From the NCBI GenBank assembly GCA_937926105.1, contig CALANS010000117.1:62001-126000 (forward strand): 64,000 nt of DNA. The letters are read 5' to 3'. Both the position numbers and the translations under genes were made by a program. Source of the stretch: an uncultured Actinomycetes bacterium (GTDB taxonomy: Bacteria; Actinomycetota; Actinomycetes; Mycobacteriales; Nakamurellaceae). Of this stretch, positions 1-10,638 are shown one piece after another. Under the pieces are notes generated by a model. The model worked only from the letters and a program-made list of their open reading frames with translations, was not told where the DNA came from and did not search any database. The first letter of the stretch is position 1. Every line of letters starts with the position of its first letter.

Positions 1-303
1 CGCGCGGTGATCGACGCCGTGTTGCTGGGCTCCCGGGAGCAGGCGCTGCGGGCGTTCACCATCCATCCACTGGTGGGCTCGCCCCGCATCGCCCAGCAGT
101 TGCTGGACGGGGTCGTCGCCGATCACCCGGCACTCGCGGAACTGCTGCGCCCCGTCCCCGAGGGTGAGTCTCATGCGGCGCCGGGCAGCTGCGTCCGGCT
201 CACGAACCGGCAGCTCGGGCGGCGAGCGCCCGCAGCCGGGCCAGTTGCTCGAACCGCTCCTGGGCCAGTTGCTGCTCCGAGGTCCGGTCCGGGCAGCGGG
301 TGA
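1..303 (+). CDS. Glycoside hydrolase family 4 C-terminus (partial)
   Basis: This is the 3' end of a gene entering from the left edge. About 50 residues resemble the C-terminus of family 4 glycosidases (6-phospho-alpha/beta-glucosidases), which use NAD and a metal. The recognisable part is GSREQALRAFTIHPLVGSP followed by a helix with ARELLD-like spacing (AQQLLDGV). The catalytic Rossmann domain lies outside the window, so substrate cannot be judged. The last 40 residues are Pro/Arg/Gly-rich and overlap the opposing crotonase gene by 104 bp. The true stop is still the first in frame, so the tail may simply have read on after loss of an earlier stop. Confidence 0.55.
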   Translation, partial: RAVIDAVLLGSREQALRAFTIHPLVGSPRIAQQLLDGVVADHPALAELLRPVPEGESHAAPGSCVRLTNRQLGRRAPAAGPVARTAPGPVAAPRSGPGSG

Positions 304-1033
304 TCAGCCGGGTGATCCCGCGCACCGCCTCCGGGTCGGACGCCGTCAGCGCCGCGACGAGGTCCGCCACCGTGCCGTCCAGCTGCGCGGCGGGCACCGC
401 CGTCACCGCCAGGCCCACCCGCACCGCCTCCGCCGCGCCCACCCGACGGCCGGTCGCGCAGATCTCCAGTGCGCGTGCGGTACCGACCGCGCGCACCAGC
501 CGCCCGGTGCCGCCAAGATCCGGCACCAGACCGAGAGTGACCTCCGCCATGGCGAACTGGGCGTCGTCCGCGGCCACGATCAGGTCGCACGCCAACGCCA
601 ACTGAAAGCCGGCGCCCACGGCATGCCCCTGCACGGCGGCGATCGAGACGAACGACGGATCGGCCAGCCAGCCGAATCCGGACTGGAAGCCGGCGATGGT
701 CTCGTCGGAAACCGCCGGGGGCTGGCGAGCCAGGGTGGCCAGCAGCGAGTCCGGACCGTCACCGAATGCAGACCGGTCCAGGCCCGCCGAGAAGGACGGC
801 CCGGCACCACGCACCACGACCGCCCGCACGCCGGCCGGGCCGGCATCAACCGCCCCATCGGCGATGCGGGAGCCGATATGCGCCAAGGCCTTCCAGGTAT
901 CGGGTAGCTGCGCGTTTCGCACCTGTGGCGCGCACAACGTGATCGTCAGCACCCCACCGTCCGCTCGGGCCGTCACCCGCCCGCGGGTCAGCAGATCCTC
1001 GTCGAGGGCCGCGTCGGCCCCCGGCGCCGTCAC
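200..1033 (-). CDS. Enoyl-CoA hydratase/isomerase family protein (EchA12-like)
   Basis: A 277-residue crotonase-fold protein. The CoA-binding and oxyanion-hole segments are visible as RNAQLPDTW, GAGPSFSAGLD and GHAVGAGFQLALACD, followed by AMAEVTLGLVPDLGGTGRL. By alignment from memory with rat enoyl-CoA hydratase, the second catalytic Glu is kept (AMAE). The first is Gln (GAGFQLA), so classical hydration of 2-enoyl-CoA is not assured; isomerase or another acyl-CoA reaction is possible. The GTG start overlaps the stop of the upstream HTH gene by 4 bp (GTGA), indicating translational coupling. An echA next to an ABC-F gene and the Suf operon matches mycobacterial echA12. Confidence 0.85.
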   Translation of the reverse strand: MTAPGADAALDEDLLTRGRVTARADGGVLTITLCAPQVRNAQLPDTWKALAHIGSRIADGAVDAGPAGVRAVVVRGAGPSFSAGLDRSAFGDGPDSLLATLARQPPAVSDETIAGFQSGFGWLADPSFVSIAAVQGHAVGAGFQLALACDLIVAADDAQFAMAEVTLGLVPDLGGTGRLVRAVGTARALEICATGRRVGAAEAVRVGLAVTAVPAAQLDGTVADLVAALTASDPEAVRGITRLITRCPDRTSEQQLAQERFEQLARLRALAARAAGS

Positions 1034-1257
1034 CGCTTCTTACCGCGAGTGGCGCCACCCCGTCCGCGCAGCGTGACCTCCGCGTCGACCAGCAGCCGGT
1101 GCACGAACCCGTACGACCGGCCGGTCGACTCGGCCAGGGCCCGGATGCTCTGCCCCTTCTCGTATTTCTTCTTCAGGTCCGCAGCCAGCTTCGTGCGGGC
1201 AGATCCGGTGATGCGGGACCCCTTGGTGAGGGTCTGCGATGCTGATTGTGACGCCAC
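1030..1257 (-). CDS. Small helix-turn-helix protein, actinobacterial conserved family
   Basis: A 75-residue basic protein with a clear HTH: KLAADLKKKYEKGQSIRALA, then ESTGRSYGFVHRLL, ending in a Gly/Arg/Lys tail (LRGRGGATRGKKR). It resembles a widespread actinobacterial family of resolvase-type HTH proteins of unknown role. The GTG at 1257 is chosen because GGGAAGGTGGGAAG lies just upstream and family members start near this point; the frame stays open further upstream with no conserved sequence. The stop overlaps the echA-like start. The 280 bp between this gene and the ABC-F stop hold no gene I can support and must carry its promoter. Confidence 0.75.
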   Translation of the reverse strand: MASQSASQTLTKGSRITGSARTKLAADLKKKYEKGQSIRALAESTGRSYGFVHRLLVDAEVTLRGRGGATRGKKR

Positions 1258-1537
1258 GCTTCCCACCTTCCCATCGAGGGTTCGGCGACCCTGCCGTCCG
1301 ACCGGGCAGGCAGCGCGAGGCGTCATGGGACCGGTGGCGCCGGTCTCGGTGGGCGCTTCACGCCGTGCTCGCATCGGCGTACCCCCATGATCGACCCGAT
1401 CCGCCCGGCGCGCCACCGCTGGCACGAATCCGGCAAGCGTGGCCACCGATCACCTCGGCGGGCGGATGCCTGGGGTGCCCGCCCTCGCCGACCTGCCAGG
1501 CGGCGGCCGAGTTGAACGGCCACACCAGGAGGCCCGG

Positions 1538-3160
1538 TCAGGCCAGTTCGACCAGGTCCAGGTAGTCGGCCGACCAGTGGTCCTCGGTGCCGTCCGGCAG
1601 CAGGATGACCCGCTCCGGCTCCAGCGCGGACACCGCGCCCGGATCGTGCGTCACCAGCACCACGGCCCCGGTGTAGCGGCGCAGGGCGTCCAGCACCTGC
1701 TCCCGGCTCGCCGGGTCGAGGTTGTTGGTGGGCTCGTCCAGCAGGAGCACATTCGCGGCGGAGGACACCAGCCCGGCCAGCGCCAGCCGGGTCTTCTCCC
1801 CGCCGGAGAGCGTGCCCGCACGCTGGTCCAACTGCTCTCCGGTGAACAGGAATGCGCCCAGCAGGTTGCGCAGCTCCTGCGCCCCCGTGTCCGGCGCGGC
1901 GTGCCGGGTGTTCTCCCACACGGTGGCGGCCGGGTCAATCGTGTCGTGCTCCTGGGCGTAGTAGCCCAGTCGCAGCCCGTGCCCGGGCTCGACGCTGCCG
2001 GTATCCGGCTCCTCGATGCCGGCCAGCAGCTTGAGCAGGGTGGTCTTGCCTGCGCCGTTCAGCCCGAGCACCACCACCCGGCTGCCCCGGTCGATGGCCA
2101 GGTCGACACCGGCGAACACCTCCAGGGACCCGTAGGCCTTGGACAGGTTGGCGGCGGTCAACGGGGTGCGGCCGCACGGGGCGGGCGCCGGGAACCGGAT
2201 GTGGGCGACCTTGTCGGCGACCCGGACCTCATCCAGCGCACCGAGCATCCGCTCGGCGCGGCGGACCATCTGGTGTGCCGCGGCGGCCTTGGTGGCCTTC
2301 GCGCCCAGCTTGGCAGCCTGGGCCTTCAGCGCGGACGCCTTCTTCTCGGCGTTGGCGCGCTCCCGCCGGCGGCGCTGCTCGTCGGTGGCGCGGGCATCGA
2401 GGTAGCGCTGCCAGGTCATGTTGTAGGTGTCCAGCTCGCCGCGCACGGCGTCCAGGAACCAGACCTTCGTCACCACCGCGGCCAGCAGATCGACATCGTG
2501 GCTGATGATCACCAACCCGCCGGTGAACGACTTCAGGAAGTCCCGAAGCCACACGATGGAGTCCGCATCGAGGTGATTCGTCGGCTCGTCCAGCAGCAGC
2601 TGCACGTGGCCGGAGGCCATGTCGTCGGCGGCCGCGAACAGGATGCGGGCCAGCTCGACCCGGCGGCGCTGCCCCCCGGACAGGGTGTGCATCTGCTGGG
2701 CGAGCACACGGTCGGGCAGACCCAGGTTGTGGCAGATCTTGGCGGCCTCGGCCTCCGCGGCGTAGCCGCCCAGCGCGGAGAAGCGCTCCTCGATCCGGCC
2801 GTACCGGGCCACGGCCGCTTCCCGCTCCGGACCCTCGGCCAGCTCGGCCATCTGGATGTGCACCTTCTCCAGATCGGCGACCAGAACGTCCAGGCCGCGG
2901 GCCGAAAGCACCCTGTCCTTGGCGCTGACGGTGAGGTCGCCCTCGCGGGGATCCTGCGGAAGGTAGCCGATCTCGCCGGAGCGGGTGACAGTTCCGGCAT
3001 AGGGAAGCCCCTCGCCGGCGAGCACCCGCATGGTGGTGGTCTTGCCGGCGCCGTTGCGCCCGACCAGGCCGATCCGGTCGCCGTGCTGTATGCGCAGTGT
3101 CGCGTCGGCCAGCAGGATCCGCGTCCCGGCCCGCAGCTCAAGACCGGTTGCGGTAATCAC
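1538..3160 (-). CDS. ABC-F family ATPase
   Basis: A 540-residue protein with two ABC domains and no membrane segment, typical of ABC-F proteins that act on the ribosome. Domain 1 (about residues 1-245) has Walker A GRNGAGKT, signature LSGGQ and Walker B LLLDEPTN. Domain 2 (about 315-540) has GLNGAGKT, LSGGE and LLLDEPTN. Between them lies the charged, Ala/Lys-rich P-site tRNA-interaction linker (about 245-315). Such proteins rescue stalled ribosomes; some give ribosome-targeting antibiotic resistance, but sequence alone does not say so here. It corresponds in position to mycobacterial Rv1473 next to echA12. It diverges from the DHFR-like gene, with an 82-bp shared promoter region. Confidence 0.9.
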   Translation of the reverse strand: MITATGLELRAGTRILLADATLRIQHGDRIGLVGRNGAGKTTTMRVLAGEGLPYAGTVTRSGEIGYLPQDPREGDLTVSAKDRVLSARGLDVLVADLEKVHIQMAELAEGPEREAAVARYGRIEERFSALGGYAAEAEAAKICHNLGLPDRVLAQQMHTLSGGQRRRVELARILFAAADDMASGHVQLLLDEPTNHLDADSIVWLRDFLKSFTGGLVIISHDVDLLAAVVTKVWFLDAVRGELDTYNMTWQRYLDARATDEQRRRRERANAEKKASALKAQAAKLGAKATKAAAAHQMVRRAERMLGALDEVRVADKVAHIRFPAPAPCGRTPLTAANLSKAYGSLEVFAGVDLAIDRGSRVVVLGLNGAGKTTLLKLLAGIEEPDTGSVEPGHGLRLGYYAQEHDTIDPAATVWENTRHAAPDTGAQELRNLLGAFLFTGEQLDQRAGTLSGGEKTRLALAGLVSSAANVLLLDEPTNNLDPASREQVLDALRRYTGAVVLVTHDPGAVSALEPERVILLPDGTEDHWSADYLDLVELA

Positions 3161-3242
3161 GTGTAGCCATGCTACCGGGCCGGGTACCTGGTTTTCCCCC
3201 GCCGAGGGGTCCGGGCGCCCGGCGAGCTATTACCCTGCGGCC

Positions 3243-3761
3243 ATGATGCGGATGATCGCGGCGATCGACGAGGCACGGGGGCTGGCCACCGACGATGGCA
3301 TCCCATGGACGCTGCCCACCGACCAACGCTTCTTCGTCAATCAGACCCGGGAGGGGATCATCCTGATGGGGTACGGCACCTATCTGGAGTTCGACAAGCC
3401 GATGCACGGGCGGCCGAACTATGTGGCGACCCTGCACGCCGATGCGCTTAAGCCCGGATTCGTGGCGGTGCACGATGTGCCGGCCTTCGTCGCGTCCCAT
3501 GCCGACGATGTGGTGCAGAACATCGGCGGAGCCGGGCTCTTCGGCTCGACGCTGCCGCTGGCCGACGAGTTGCTGCTGACCCGGATTCGGGCGGACTTTC
3601 GCTGCACCAAGTTCTTCCCGCCGTTCGAGGACGAGTTCCGGCTGGCGACGCAGTCCGAGGCGGTGACGGAGAACGGCGTGATGTACGTGTTCCAGACCTG
3701 GCGCCCGGCACCGGCTGACGGGCGGGTCAGCCGGTGCCGGGCGCGCCCGGACGTACGGTGA
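3243..3761 (+). CDS. Dihydrofolate reductase family protein
   Basis: A 172-residue protein with the DHFR fold. The N-terminus MMRMIAAIDEARGLATDDG leads into GIPWTLPTDQRFF, which carries the Trp and acidic residue of the folate site. The NADPH-binding motif IILMGYGTY follows, then NIGGAGLF. Expected role: NADPH-dependent reduction of dihydrofolate or a related pterin/pyrimidine. The GIPW...D pattern favours a true DHFR over RibD-type reductases, but no thyA neighbour supports it. The first of two adjacent ATGs is used. The last 35 bp overlap the convergent release-factor gene. Confidence 0.75.
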   Translation: MMRMIAAIDEARGLATDDGIPWTLPTDQRFFVNQTREGIILMGYGTYLEFDKPMHGRPNYVATLHADALKPGFVAVHDVPAFVASHADDVVQNIGGAGLFGSTLPLADELLLTRIRADFRCTKFFPPFEDEFRLATQSEAVTENGVMYVFQTWRPAPADGRVSRCRARPDVR

Positions 3762-4434
3762 TCTGCACCGCGAGGCATCGCGTGGCGATGGCGTCCAGCA
3801 CCGCGCGGCGGGGCTCGGGAATATCGCCGAAGACCCGCCGGGGCAGCTCGGCCAGGAAAGACAGCCGCGGGTCGGCGAGCACCTCCCGGATGGCGCCCGG
3901 CTCTCCCCCGACGACCAGCGCGCGCAGGGACTCGGCGACCGGCGCCAGCACCCGCTGCGCCGTGTCGGCGGCGGCCCGGTGCGCGTCCCGTCGCTGGTTG
4001 CCCCGCCGCCGGGCGTAGCGCTGCTGGGACCAGCCGCCCGCCGCGGTGCGGGACTGCACGTACCGGGTGTCGGTGGAGCTGTCCAGCACGGCGCCGTCGC
4101 GGCAGACCCCGATCGAATGCGCGCCGGCCCTGATCAGGATCGCCGCGGTGGGCCCGATCGCGCGGGTGTGCTCGAGCAGCGCCTGCACGGGTTCCGCGTC
4201 ACCGATCCGCATGGGTGGGAACGGCACGGCCAGCGTCGCCACGGTGCCGTCACCACCGGTGACGGTGACCGCGGACAGCGACCCCGTCACCGCCGTGATG
4301 CCCCCGTTGCGCACGGCGAACCTGTTGACCCAACCCGGCACCCGGCCGGGCTCGACCTCAACGACCCGCCCGCCGCCGGCCGCCTGTCGCACCGTGCTCA
4401 CCGGCGCCCGCCGATCCAGCCCCCGCACCGGCAT
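3727..4434 (-). CDS. acVLRF1-type peptidyl-tRNA hydrolase (Vms1/eRF1-like release factor)
   Basis: A 235-residue protein of the actinobacterial Vms1-like release factor 1 family. An N-terminal beta-rich segment precedes the catalytic loop at about residues 132-147, GGWSQQRYARRRGNQ. This is the basic, Gln-containing loop that replaces the GGQ of eRF1 and is expected to enter the peptidyl-transferase centre. A helical segment (REVLADPRLSFLAELPRRVF) and a short C-terminus follow. Predicted role: cleaving peptidyl-tRNA on stalled large ribosomal subunits. The family was defined by comparative genomics; direct evidence in bacteria is limited. It is convergent with the DHFR-like gene and upstream of the dgt 3' end. 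Confidence 0.75.
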   Translation of the reverse strand: MPVRGLDRRAPVSTVRQAAGGGRVVEVEPGRVPGWVNRFAVRNGGITAVTGSLSAVTVTGGDGTVATLAVPFPPMRIGDAEPVQALLEHTRAIGPTAAILIRAGAHSIGVCRDGAVLDSSTDTRYVQSRTAAGGWSQQRYARRRGNQRRDAHRAAADTAQRVLAPVAESLRALVVGGEPGAIREVLADPRLSFLAELPRRVFGDIPEPRRAVLDAIATRCLAVQITVRPGAPGTG

Positions 4435-4516
4435 GGATCAACTTCCCCTGCATGCACGAAGTTCGTCCCACCAGTCACACCGTCACCATTTTCGCCACGT
4501 TCATGCACGCGCGCCA

Positions 4517-4582
4517 GGCTCGCAGCCCGCTGCCGCCAGGCTCACCGCCCACTGCCGCCGGGCTCACAGCCCGCTGCCGCCG
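4517..4582. repeat. Three tandem 22-bp imperfect repeats at the 3' end of dgt
   Basis: Units begin at 4517, 4539 and 4561, each of form GGCTC(G/A)C(A/C)GCCC(G/A)CTGCCGCC. The third unit contains the dgt stop codon, so the dGTPase C-terminus (AGGSGL) is encoded by a repeat unit and the other two lie in the intergenic space. This looks like local slippage amplification rather than a regulatory site. Confidence 0.7.
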
Positions 4583-6162
4583 GCCCAGAGCTGGCCCGCG
4601 TGACCGCCCAGGGCGGCGGCGGTGGCGATCGCCCGATCGTCGGTCATCGAGGCGACATAGTCGATAATCCCCCGACCGCGCCCGAGCCGGGTCAGGTCGT
4701 CGTCGGAGACGGTCGGCTCTCCGGTCGGCCCGACGATCAGCTCCGGCGCGCTGCGGGCCAACTGGTGGTAGTCCTCGGTGGCCAGGCGCACCAGGTCCAG
4801 CAGCCGCCGCGGCGCTCGGGCGGCATCGGCGGGGTCGGCCAGCCAGGACTCCAGGTCGCTGACCAGGGCGGCCAGCAGCCGAGCCTGCCCACGTTGGAAC
4901 AGCGCCAGATCGGGCCGGTCGAGCACGAACCGTTGGTGCACGAACTTGAGCACCGTCACCTCGTGCCAGGCCTGCCGGTCCAGCAGCACGTAGCCGGCCC
5001 GCACCGGGGGGTCTGCGGTGACCGTCACCGAGTCCTGCAGGTGGGTGATCCACGACGCGGTGAACAGCCCGACCGCTCGCTCCGCGGCGATGGACGAGTC
5101 GAACGGGACCGCCAGCAGCCCGTCCACCAGATCGGAGGCGACCCGGCCGACGGCGGTGGCGAACACCTCGTCGTCCACCACCCAGGCGTCCTTGGCATGC
5201 AGCCGGCGGCGCAGCAGTTCCAGGGAATGCCCCGGGTGACGATCCGACGCCTGCAACTCCGGCAGCGACGCGGCGGCGAACTCCGCACGGCGCCGGATCC
5301 AGGCGCGGAACTCCGCGGCGACCGAGGCATGCTGCAACACCCCGGCCCGGTGGAAGTCGTCCAGATCGTGCAGCGAGTAGGCGATGTCGTCGGCGATGTC
5401 CATCACCGAGCACTCGACGGTCTGCTGCCATCGCCCGATCTCCGGGTAGGCCCGGCGGACCTCATCCAACTCCGGGACGTCCACCACGTAGGCGGAGAAC
5501 TTCTGCGAGCCCGGTCCCTCCGGTGCGGGGCCGGCGCCCTTCGGCCGGATCGGGGCGTCCAGCGGGTGGTCGGCGGGATAGCCGAGCCTGGTCCACGGGT
5601 ACTTCAGGACGCCGGCACGGACGGCAGCGGTCAGATCCAGGCCGTGGTCCTGCTCGCCGTGCACGTCCAGCGTGGTCAGGATGCGGAAGGTCTGGGCATT
5701 GCCCTCGAAGCCGTCCACCAGGCCGAATCTGGATCGGGCGACCCGGTCCAGGATGCGCTCGCCCAGGTGCCCGAACGGCGGGTGGCCCAGGTCGTGGGCG
5801 CTGGCGGCGGCCTGCACGACGACCGGATCGCAGCCGCCCAGTTCGTCCAGCAGCGCGCGGTGCGGCCCGGCGCGCAGCATGGTGGCGATGGCCCGGGCAA
5901 CGGCGGTGACCTTGACGGTGTGGGTCAGCCGGTTGTGCACCACCTGACCGGCGGCGCCCTGGCTGATGACCTGCGTGACGGCGGCCAGTCGGGAGAAGTA
6001 CGGCGAGAACCGGATGCGCTCCAGATCGTCCCGGAACGCCCCCTCGGTGGCGGTGGCCAGGTCCTCCCGGGGCGCATCATCGCCCGCGACCCCGGCTGTC
6101 CCTGCGCCGGTGTTGCCCTGGACGACCCCGCCGTCGCTGCGCCGCGCCAGTCGAGGATCCAC
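4564..6162 (-). CDS. dgt: Deoxyguanosinetriphosphate triphosphohydrolase-like protein
   Basis: A 532-residue HD-domain dNTP triphosphohydrolase. The metal ligands are visible: His in VHNRLTHT (about residue 76), the HD pair in SAHDLGHPPFGH (about 123) and the later Asp in VMDIADDIAYS (about 255). The RFSPYFSRLAAVTQV segment near residue 50 is also typical of Dgt/YfbR-type enzymes. Reaction: dNTP to deoxynucleoside plus tripolyphosphate, limiting dNTP pools. The first 30 residues are Gly/Ala-rich and poorly conserved. The first ATG is used; a downstream start is possible. The gene reads leftward, away from the repeat element at 6206-6289. Confidence 0.88.
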   Translation of the reverse strand: MDPRLARRSDGGVVQGNTGAGTAGVAGDDAPREDLATATEGAFRDDLERIRFSPYFSRLAAVTQVISQGAAGQVVHNRLTHTVKVTAVARAIATMLRAGPHRALLDELGGCDPVVVQAAASAHDLGHPPFGHLGERILDRVARSRFGLVDGFEGNAQTFRILTTLDVHGEQDHGLDLTAAVRAGVLKYPWTRLGYPADHPLDAPIRPKGAGPAPEGPGSQKFSAYVVDVPELDEVRRAYPEIGRWQQTVECSVMDIADDIAYSLHDLDDFHRAGVLQHASVAAEFRAWIRRRAEFAAASLPELQASDRHPGHSLELLRRRLHAKDAWVVDDEVFATAVGRVASDLVDGLLAVPFDSSIAAERAVGLFTASWITHLQDSVTVTADPPVRAGYVLLDRQAWHEVTVLKFVHQRFVLDRPDLALFQRGQARLLAALVSDLESWLADPADAARAPRRLLDLVRLATEDYHQLARSAPELIVGPTGEPTVSDDDLTRLGRGRGIIDYVASMTDDRAIATAAALGGHAGQLWAGGSGL

Positions 6163-6205
6163 GCGGGCAACCTACCCCGGCCGCCCGACCGCCGCCCGTC
6201 CGGTC

Positions 6206-6289
6206 CGGCGCTTATCAACGTGCGGCGCGCATCCGAACTCGGCTACTCCTGTCACTCCAGTCACATCCTGGCTGAGTTGATAAGCGCCG
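6206..6289. repeat. Palindromic intergenic element, copy A
   Basis: An 84-bp element whose ends are a perfect 14-bp inverted repeat, CGGCGCTTATCAAC at 6206-6219 and its complement at 6276-6289. The core at 6241-6265 (GGCTACTCCTGTCACTCCAG then TCACA) recurs at 7445-7469 (one difference) and, more diverged, at 29428-29452. Outside the arms the flanks are also GC-rich and partly complementary. It lies between dgt and the AbiEi/DUF559 gene. It fits a short non-autonomous or REP-like interspersed repeat; no transposase is seen. Confidence 0.8.
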
Positions 6290-6411
6290 AGGGCGGGCGG
6301 CCGGACGGGCCGACGGCGAGCGGCTGGCAGGTTGTCCACAGGGGCGGAGTTGTCCACATTTGCGCATCAGCTGCCTCGGGCGCATCGCTGCGGCGCGGCA
6401 TGCTCCGTCCC

Positions 6412-7416
6412 ATGGGGGCACACCAGGATCGCACAAGGCTTCGCCAACTATTCCAGCGTTTCGGACCTGTCATATCGATGCGCGACGCCCGCGCCGCTGG
6501 AGTACCGGTACGGACGATCTATCGTGCCGAGGCGGCGCGCGAGCTAGTCCGGTTGGCCAAGGCGGCGTTTGCCAGCGCCGAGGCATGGGGCGCAGCCGGC
6601 CCGTGGGATCGCTTCAGAATGGCGTCGGTCGCCTTCGGTCTCGGAGCCGCCGACCATGTCTTTCTCAACGGGCCCTCGGCGCAGGCGGTGCTGGGTCTGC
6701 CGACACTGTCCGAGCCGCCGACAGTTCCGGTCGCGATCAGGCTCGCGCCGACCGTCAGCGGCACCAACCTGTCCGGTCACGCTCGGGTGCGTACCGGGTT
6801 CCTCCCCGCCCGGCACCGGTGGGCCAAGGATCGGGTCCGCGTGGTCAGCGCCGGCTACGCGGCAATCGACGTCGCTCGGCACTCCACCGCAGTCGAGGCA
6901 TTGGCAGTGGTGGATCACGCGCTACACACCGGAGCATCCAGGGAACAACTGGCGGCGCTGCTGGAGGACCTGCGCACCTATCCGGGAATCCAGCAGGCGA
7001 AATGGGCGGTCGGCCATGGCGACGAGCGGGCCGAGTCGCCCCTGGAGTCGCTGGGCCGGCTGTCGTTCATCGAGGCCAGCCGCGTGGCTCCGCTGTCGAA
7101 CGTGTGGTTCTCGGACGGTGTCGCCGCATATCGCGTTGATCATTACTTCCCCGACAGCGGCGTGGTTCTGGAAGGTGACGGCGGCCTGAAGGTCAACAAC
7201 CGGCCGGACGCGCACCGGGTGGTCCAGCGACAGGTGCGCCGGGAGAGTTGGCTGCGCGCGCAGGGTTGCGCAGTGGAACGCTACGACTACCCGATGGCGA
7301 TCGGGCGGAGAGCCCAGATCGTCGCGCTGGTGGACCGGGCCGCCCGGTCACAGGCCGGGCGCGCGCTGCCGACCTGCTGGTCGCTCGAGCCTCCCCGTCA
7401 CCTCCGTATCGCGTGA
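6412..7416 (+). CDS. AbiEi-like N-terminal domain with DUF559/VSR-type nuclease-like C-terminus
   Basis: A 334-residue protein. Residues 1-60 form a winged-helix-like segment of the AbiEi antitoxin type (RDARAAGVPVRTIYRAEAA). Residues 200-300 resemble DUF559/very-short-patch-repair nucleases of the PD-(D/E)xK fold: E208 in ERAESPLES, D243 in YRVDHYFPD, and E254, D256 and K260 in VVLEGDGGLK. Those acidic residues and the Lys match the family active site, but cleavage is not demonstrated. Many actinobacteria carry multiple such proteins of unknown role. No AbiEii toxin partner is adjacent. The gene is bracketed by repeat copies A and B. ATG 6412 is chosen; ATG 6400 is equally in frame. Confidence 0.7.
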   Translation: MGAHQDRTRLRQLFQRFGPVISMRDARAAGVPVRTIYRAEAARELVRLAKAAFASAEAWGAAGPWDRFRMASVAFGLGAADHVFLNGPSAQAVLGLPTLSEPPTVPVAIRLAPTVSGTNLSGHARVRTGFLPARHRWAKDRVRVVSAGYAAIDVARHSTAVEALAVVDHALHTGASREQLAALLEDLRTYPGIQQAKWAVGHGDERAESPLESLGRLSFIEASRVAPLSNVWFSDGVAAYRVDHYFPDSGVVLEGDGGLKVNNRPDAHRVVQRQVRRESWLRAQGCAVERYDYPMAIGRRAQIVALVDRAARSQAGRALPTCWSLEPPRHLRIA

Positions 7417-7430
7417 TCCAACGCTCTAAG

Positions 7431-7493
7431 CCGCTGACCAACTCGGCTACTCCCGTCACTCCAGTCACAGACGAGCCGAGTTGATAAGCGCCG
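7431..7493. repeat. Palindromic intergenic element, copy B
   Basis: A second copy of the element at 6206-6289. Its right end (GAGTTGATAAGCGCCG) is identical to copy A and its core at 7445-7469 differs by one base. The left arm has diverged to CCGCTGACCAAC and is instead close to copy C. An inner stem CAACTCGGCT / AGCCGAGTTG is perfect. A second partial right end (CCGAGTTGATGAGC) follows at about 7507-7520. It sits between the DUF559-type gene and the convergent sufT. Confidence 0.75.
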
Positions 7494-7523
7494 ACAAATA
7501 CGGGGCCGAGTTGATGAGCCCGG

Positions 7524-7982
7524 TCAGATGTTGAAGCCCAACGCACGGAGCTGGTCGCGACCGTCGTCGGTGATCTTCTCCGGCCCCCACGGGGGCAGCC
7601 ACACCCAATTGATCCGGAAATCGGCCACCAACGGCGTCGCACCGCCGGTCAGCGCCGCGGACACCTGATCCTCGATCATGTCCTGCAACGGGCAGGCCGC
7701 ACTGGTCAGCGTCATGTCGATGGTCGCCACATTGTCGGCCCCGACCTGCAGGTCGTACACCAGGCCCAGATCGACGACGTTGATGCCCAGTTCCGGATCG
7801 ACAACGTCGCGCAGCGCCTCCTCGATGTCATCCAGCGAGGTCACCGACGCCGAGGCAGCAGACTCGGCACCATCGCCGGCCGGCGGGACACCGAAGCCCT
7901 GGTCCAGGTCTGCGGCGCTGCGCCCGGTGCGATCGTCGGTCATCGTCTGGCCCACTGAGTGGCCATAGCCCTGCTCGGTCAT
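7524..7982 (-). CDS. sufT: SufT-like MIP18/DUF59 iron-sulfur maturation protein
   Basis: A 152-residue protein. A flexible, Ala/Gly-rich N-terminus of about 55 residues precedes a DUF59 domain with DPELGINVVDLGLVYDL and the conserved Cys in SAACPLQDMI, ending in a basic/aromatic C-terminus (WVWLPPWGPEK). DUF59 proteins help deliver or mature Fe-S clusters. It is the last gene of the suf operon, starting 4 bp after sufU. ATG 7982 is preceded by GGGAGAG. A second DUF59 protein of the same type lies at 55149-55559 in this window. Confidence 0.9.
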   Translation of the reverse strand: MTEQGYGHSVGQTMTDDRTGRSAADLDQGFGVPPAGDGAESAASASVTSLDDIEEALRDVVDPELGINVVDLGLVYDLQVGADNVATIDMTLTSAACPLQDMIEDQVSAALTGGATPLVADFRINWVWLPPWGPEKITDDGRDQLRALGFNI

Positions 7983-7986
7983 CTCG

Positions 7987-10599
<2,613 letters not shown>

Positions 10600-10638
10600 G
10601 GGTTTTTCGCTCCCGATGTGGTTGTGCTGATGTAGGTT

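Noticed and set aside
1538..3160. ABC-F gene as an antibiotic resistance determinant
   Set aside because: Its linker and neighbours match the housekeeping actinobacterial type; sequence gives no basis for a resistance claim.
4452..4500. CACCAGTCACA near 4470 as a fourth copy of the palindromic element
   Set aside because: Only about ten bases resemble the core and no arms are present.
3979..6400. Long plus-strand open frame running opposite VLRF1 and dgt into the DUF559 gene
   Set aside because: It is a GC-rich shadow frame; only the last 334 codons, from about 6412, show protein-like conservation.
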